This document shows, piece after piece, positions 6,639 to 8,501 of a DNA stretch of 8,501 nt. Every line of letters starts with the position of its first letter. Within the stretch, counting starts at the first letter, position 1. The notes beneath the pieces were generated by a model. It was not told the DNA's origin and searched no databases. It saw only the letters and a list, made by a program, of their open reading frames with translations. This DNA comes from Clostridia bacterium (GTDB taxonomy: Bacteria; Bacillota_A; Clostridia; UMGS1810), in the NCBI GenBank assembly GCA_017437345.1, contig JAFSBJ010000148.1, positions 1 to 8,501 on the forward strand. The letters are read 5' to 3'. The translations under genes were made by a program, and so were the position numbers.

Positions 6639-7021
6639 GCGGTCTCCTCCCTTTCCTTAAAGCTGTCTGCATCGGAAATCATTATAACCCCGTTTTCACC
6701 CATTTCTTCTTCGGAAGCTGAGCCATTTAAAAAGCCCATATGAATGTCTTTAACATCCTTAAGTGTTGCCACAAGCTGCTTTAATGACGCTGTGTCGATA
6801 ACAGAATCTATTATTTCCACCTTCTCTGTTTCGCTTATGCTTTCGCTTATGGGTTTTTTCAAATCGCCATCGTATTCCACAGTTTTTTCTTTTTCCTTGA
6901 TTTTTATAACCGTGCGGTCAACTTCGCCAAGGGCTTCTGTAACCTTATCGAGAATGCAGTCGCTTATTTCGAGTATTCTTTTTTGTCTTGTTTCAAATTC
7001 TTTTTCATTAATTTTTTCCAT
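6635..7021 (-). CDS. Probable phage terminase small subunit, lacking the N-terminal HTH
   Basis: This 128-residue, acidic, helical protein is most likely the small terminase, which recognises phage DNA and regulates the large subunit. Evidence is its position directly before terL with a 4-bp overlap, and a C-terminal region (about 22-95: DCILDKVTEALGEVDR, then SVIDTASLKQLVATLKDVKDI) resembling the helical linker and oligomerisation part of Firmicute small terminases. Those proteins normally carry a helix-turn-helix domain first; none is seen here. I chose the ATG at 7021 because AGGAAAGGAG lies just upstream (7029-7038 on the opposite strand); an in-frame extension to 7120 exists but would read through hairpins and lacks a ribosome binding site. 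The extension does not look like an HTH either. The C-terminus (SASEEEMGENG onward) is low-complexity and acidic. It could also be an unrelated phage protein. Confidence 0.65.
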   Translation of the reverse strand: MEKINEKEFETRQKRILEISDCILDKVTEALGEVDRTVIKIKEKEKTVEYDGDLKKPISESISETEKVEIIDSVIDTASLKQLVATLKDVKDIHMGFLNGSASEEEMGENGVIMISDADSFKEREETA

Positions 7022-7075
7022 AAAAAAACTCCTTTCCTGATAATAGTTTATCACAAAAAGGAGTTTGTTTTTTTT
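7022..7075. terminator. Bidirectional terminator hairpin containing the ribosome binding site of the small-terminase gene
   Basis: AAACTCCTTT (7026-7035) pairs perfectly with AAAGGAGTTT (7057-7066), and TGATAA (7038-7043) pairs with TTATCA (7048-7053) around a TAGT loop, with a small internal loop between the two stems. In the plus direction the stem is followed by a G and eight T. In the minus direction it is followed by seven T, directly before the ATG at 7021. The minus-strand arm holds the AGGAAAGGAG ribosome binding site of that gene. It therefore can act as a terminator for transcripts arriving from the phosphatidyltransferase gene, and if read through would bury the ribosome binding site. 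Confidence 0.75.
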
Positions 7076-7106
7076 GGTTTTCTGCAAAAATGAAATTGCC
7101 TTCAAA

Positions 7107-7161
7107 TTGGCTTTTGCCAAGGGTTTCGGGCTTTAAAAAATCAAAAGCTTTAACGAAACCC
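7107..7161. repeat. Two adjacent hairpins after the phosphatidyltransferase gene
   Basis: TTGGC-tttt-GCCAA (7107-7120) is followed by GGGTTTCG (7121-7128) pairing with CGAAACCC (7154-7161), the latter enclosing a small GCTTT/AAAGC stem. They begin 1 bp after the phosphatidyltransferase stop codon on the minus strand. Neither has a proper T-run behind it, so they are not classical terminators; they may protect the 3' end of that mRNA or help the terminator at 7022-7075. Confidence 0.45.
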
Positions 7162-7162
7162 C

Positions 7163-7771
7163 CTAATTTTTATTAAGCATTTCAGCTTCTTTTATTCTCA
7201 GATAAAAATATCTTGTGTAGAGAAATGATGTTATGATAAGAAAAACAGCACAAAGGTAAACAAGAAAATCGCAAAGTGCCTCGGGAACATTTCCGTCAAA
7301 CAAAAGGGGAGTGAAGAATAAAAACACCATAGACAAATCAACAACACCTGTGCAGATTTTGCCATACCATTTTGCTCCGAACACCTTTCCGCCCTTATTT
7401 AAAAGGATAAGCCCCATAAGCCCCATAATCATTTCCTTAACAAATAAAAGAACGGCAATAAGAAGCATTTTTGGAAATTCAAACATAAGACAAAGAGCAA
7501 CCGAAAACTGATACAGCTTGTCGGCAATAGGGTCCAGAACCTTTCCTAAATCTGTTACAAGATTAAATCTTCTGGCAATTTTACCGTCGAAAAAGTCGGT
7601 TAAAAAGGCAACAACCATAACTGCAAGAGCCATATAGTAGTCTTTGTCGCAGTCGGCGTGGATATAGATATAAACAAATACAGGAATCAGCAGTACCCTT
7701 ATGTAAACCAGAATATTGGGAACCGTAAATATCTCCTTATTAAGACTTGATGAATTTTTACCCTCGCTCAC
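7163..7771 (-). CDS. CDP-alcohol phosphatidyltransferase (PgsA-like)
   Basis: This 202-residue membrane enzyme transfers a phosphatidyl group from CDP-diacylglycerol to an alcohol, most likely glycerol-3-phosphate, to make anionic phospholipid. The family motif D-x2-DG-x2-AR-x8-G-x3-D-x3-D is complete: Asp59, Asp62, Gly63, Ala66, Arg67, Gly76, Asp80 and Asp84. These aspartates bind metal and catalyse transfer. The N-terminal TVPNILVYIRVLLIPVFVY (16-34) is typical of PgsA, and about six membrane segments are visible. The part after the motif (FVKEMIMGLMGLILLNKGG) differs from the usual PgsA sequence (REF...), so a paralogue with another acceptor, or a cardiolipin synthase of this fold, is possible. 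The start is GTG with AGGTG about 7 bp upstream. It has its own perfect promoter, although it follows the FtsW/RodA-type gene on the same strand. Confidence 0.88.
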   Translation of the reverse strand: MSEGKNSSSLNKEIFTVPNILVYIRVLLIPVFVYIYIHADCDKDYYMALAVMVVAFLTDFFDGKIARRFNLVTDLGKVLDPIADKLYQFSVALCLMFEFPKMLLIAVLLFVKEMIMGLMGLILLNKGGKVFGAKWYGKICTGVVDLSMVFLFFTPLLFDGNVPEALCDFLVYLCAVFLIITSFLYTRYFYLRIKEAEMLNKN

Positions 7772-7806
7772 TGTGTTTCACCTGCCAAATAATCAAATAA
7801 TAAACA

Positions 7807-7835
7807 ATTATACCTATTTTTGCCTTTTTTGTCAA
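7807..7835 (-). promoter_or_regulatory. Consensus promoter of the phosphatidyltransferase gene
   Basis: On the minus strand TTGACA (7830-7835) and TATAAT (7807-7812) are perfect, with a 17-bp spacer. The start site would be about 28 bp before the GTG. It begins 12 bp after the stop of the upstream FtsW/RodA-type gene. No terminator is seen between the two genes, so readthrough may add to expression. Confidence 0.85.
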
Positions 7836-7847
7836 CTCATATACTTT

Positions 7848-8501
7848 CTATTTCCCCTTTTTTTCCGCAAAGGAAAAAGCGGTTATAACTCCAAGGATAA
7901 TAAAGCTTGAAATCATTGAGCTTCCTCCGTAGCTTACAAAGGGCAGAGTGATGCCCGTTAAGGGAATAAGCTTTATAACTCCGCCCACGATTATAAAGGT
8001 CTGATAGCCAAAGCACAAAACAAGCGCCATGCAGGCTGCCTTTAAAAATTCGTTTTCGCATTTCATTGCGGTTTTAACTCCTCTGTAGGTAAGGAGAAAA
8101 TAAAGAAGAATAACTGCTATCCCTGTGAAAATTCCCATTTCCTCGCAGATGGCTGCAAAGATAAAATCCGATTCTCTAAAGGGAATAAGATGAGGTGAGC
8201 CAAGCCCCAGCCCCAAGCCAAAATATCCACCCGAAACAATGGCAATTAGCGACTGGACTATCTGATAGCCCTTTCCAAGAGGGTCCTGCCAGGGGTTTTT
8301 CCATATTTCAACCCTGACTCCGATATGCCCTGCAAGAAAGAAATAGCCAATAAGCGCCGCAAAAATAATTCCGCCGATATTTATAAGCTTTAAAAGATGA
8401 TTGGTTTTATAGATGCAGCACATGGAGAAATAAACAAGGAATAAAAGAAGGGCAGTTCCCCATTCTCTTTGAACTAAGCATAGAGCGCCCATACAGATAT
8501 A
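7848..8501 (-). CDS. FtsW/RodA/SpoVE-family peptidoglycan polymerase, C-terminal part
   Basis: The last 217 residues of a SEDS-family membrane protein are visible; the frame stays open to the window edge (its first codons read Y-I-C before an internal Met), so the true start lies outside. SEDS proteins are peptidoglycan glycosyltransferases that work with a class B penicillin-binding protein in elongation, division or sporulation. Recognisable family segments are VQREWGTALLLF near the visible beginning, GYQIVQSLIAIVSGGYFGLGLGLG, then ESDFIFAAICEEMGIFTG, and the C-terminal GVIKLIPLTGITLPFVSYGGSS, all in their usual order, with five or six membrane helices. Which of FtsW, RodA or SpoVE it is cannot be settled from this half. 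It lies upstream of the phosphatidyltransferase gene on the same strand; both serve the cell envelope. Confidence 0.92.
   Translation of the reverse strand, partial: YICMGALCLVQREWGTALLLFLVYFSMCCIYKTNHLLKLINIGGIIFAALIGYFFLAGHIGVRVEIWKNPWQDPLGKGYQIVQSLIAIVSGGYFGLGLGLGSPHLIPFRESDFIFAAICEEMGIFTGIAVILLYFLLTYRGVKTAMKCENEFLKAACMALVLCFGYQTFIIVGGVIKLIPLTGITLPFVSYGGSSMISSFIILGVITAFSFAEKKGK

Noticed and set aside
7022..7120. An N-terminal extension of the small-terminase-like protein up to 7120
   Set aside because: It would be translated from within hairpins without a ribosome binding site, while AGGAAAGGAG lies ideally before the ATG at 7021.
1..8501. A CRISPR array
   Set aside because: No set of short direct repeats with regular spacers occurs; the repeats are palindromic and dispersed.

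Overview
The window looks like the chromosome of a low-to-medium G+C Firmicute, most likely a member of the Clostridia. The support is AGGAAAGGAG-type ribosome binding sites, two perfect vegetative sigma-factor promoters (TTGACA, 17 bp, TATAAT), frequent GTG starts, a Gram-positive style lipoprotein, a cell-wall/phospholipid gene pair, and many palindromic intergenic repeats. The species cannot be named from the sequence.

Layout, left to right. 1-300: a nested palindromic MITE-like element and no gene. 301-2148 (minus): two adjacent phage head genes, a scaffolding-like protein followed by an N4-gp56-type major capsid protein. 2149-3118: almost 1 kb without a gene. It holds two related palindromic repeats side by side, one polypurine/hairpin/polypyrimidine repeat and a terminator. 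3119-5061: a divergent pair, a small lipoprotein (minus) and a MATE-family efflux transporter (plus), driven from a shared intergenic promoter region. 5062-5201: a second copy of the polypurine/hairpin/polypyrimidine repeat, which also acts as the convergent terminator region. 5202-7021 (minus): the phage DNA-packaging pair, a small-terminase-like protein and the large terminase, overlapping by 4 bp. 7022-7162: hairpins, one of which contains the ribosome binding site of the small terminase. 7163-8501 (minus): a CDP-alcohol phosphatidyltransferase with its own perfect promoter, and the C-terminal part of an FtsW/RodA/SpoVE-family protein that runs off the window.

The main biological point is the arrangement of the phage genes. 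TerS-TerL and scaffold-capsid are on the same strand, in the order expected of a phage head module and with intact reading frames. Where the portal gene should lie there is instead a divergent lipoprotein/MATE block, flanked by two directly oriented copies of one repeat (32 of 36 bases identical in the best part). Each phage gene pair is bounded closely by repeats or hairpins. This may be a decaying prophage cut up by repeat-mediated rearrangement, or a dispersed set of retained head genes; the window alone cannot decide. The least explained sequence is the pair of structured repeats at 2221-2761: they share two conserved blocks at conserved spacing, while the arms around the second block differ in sequence yet still pair.
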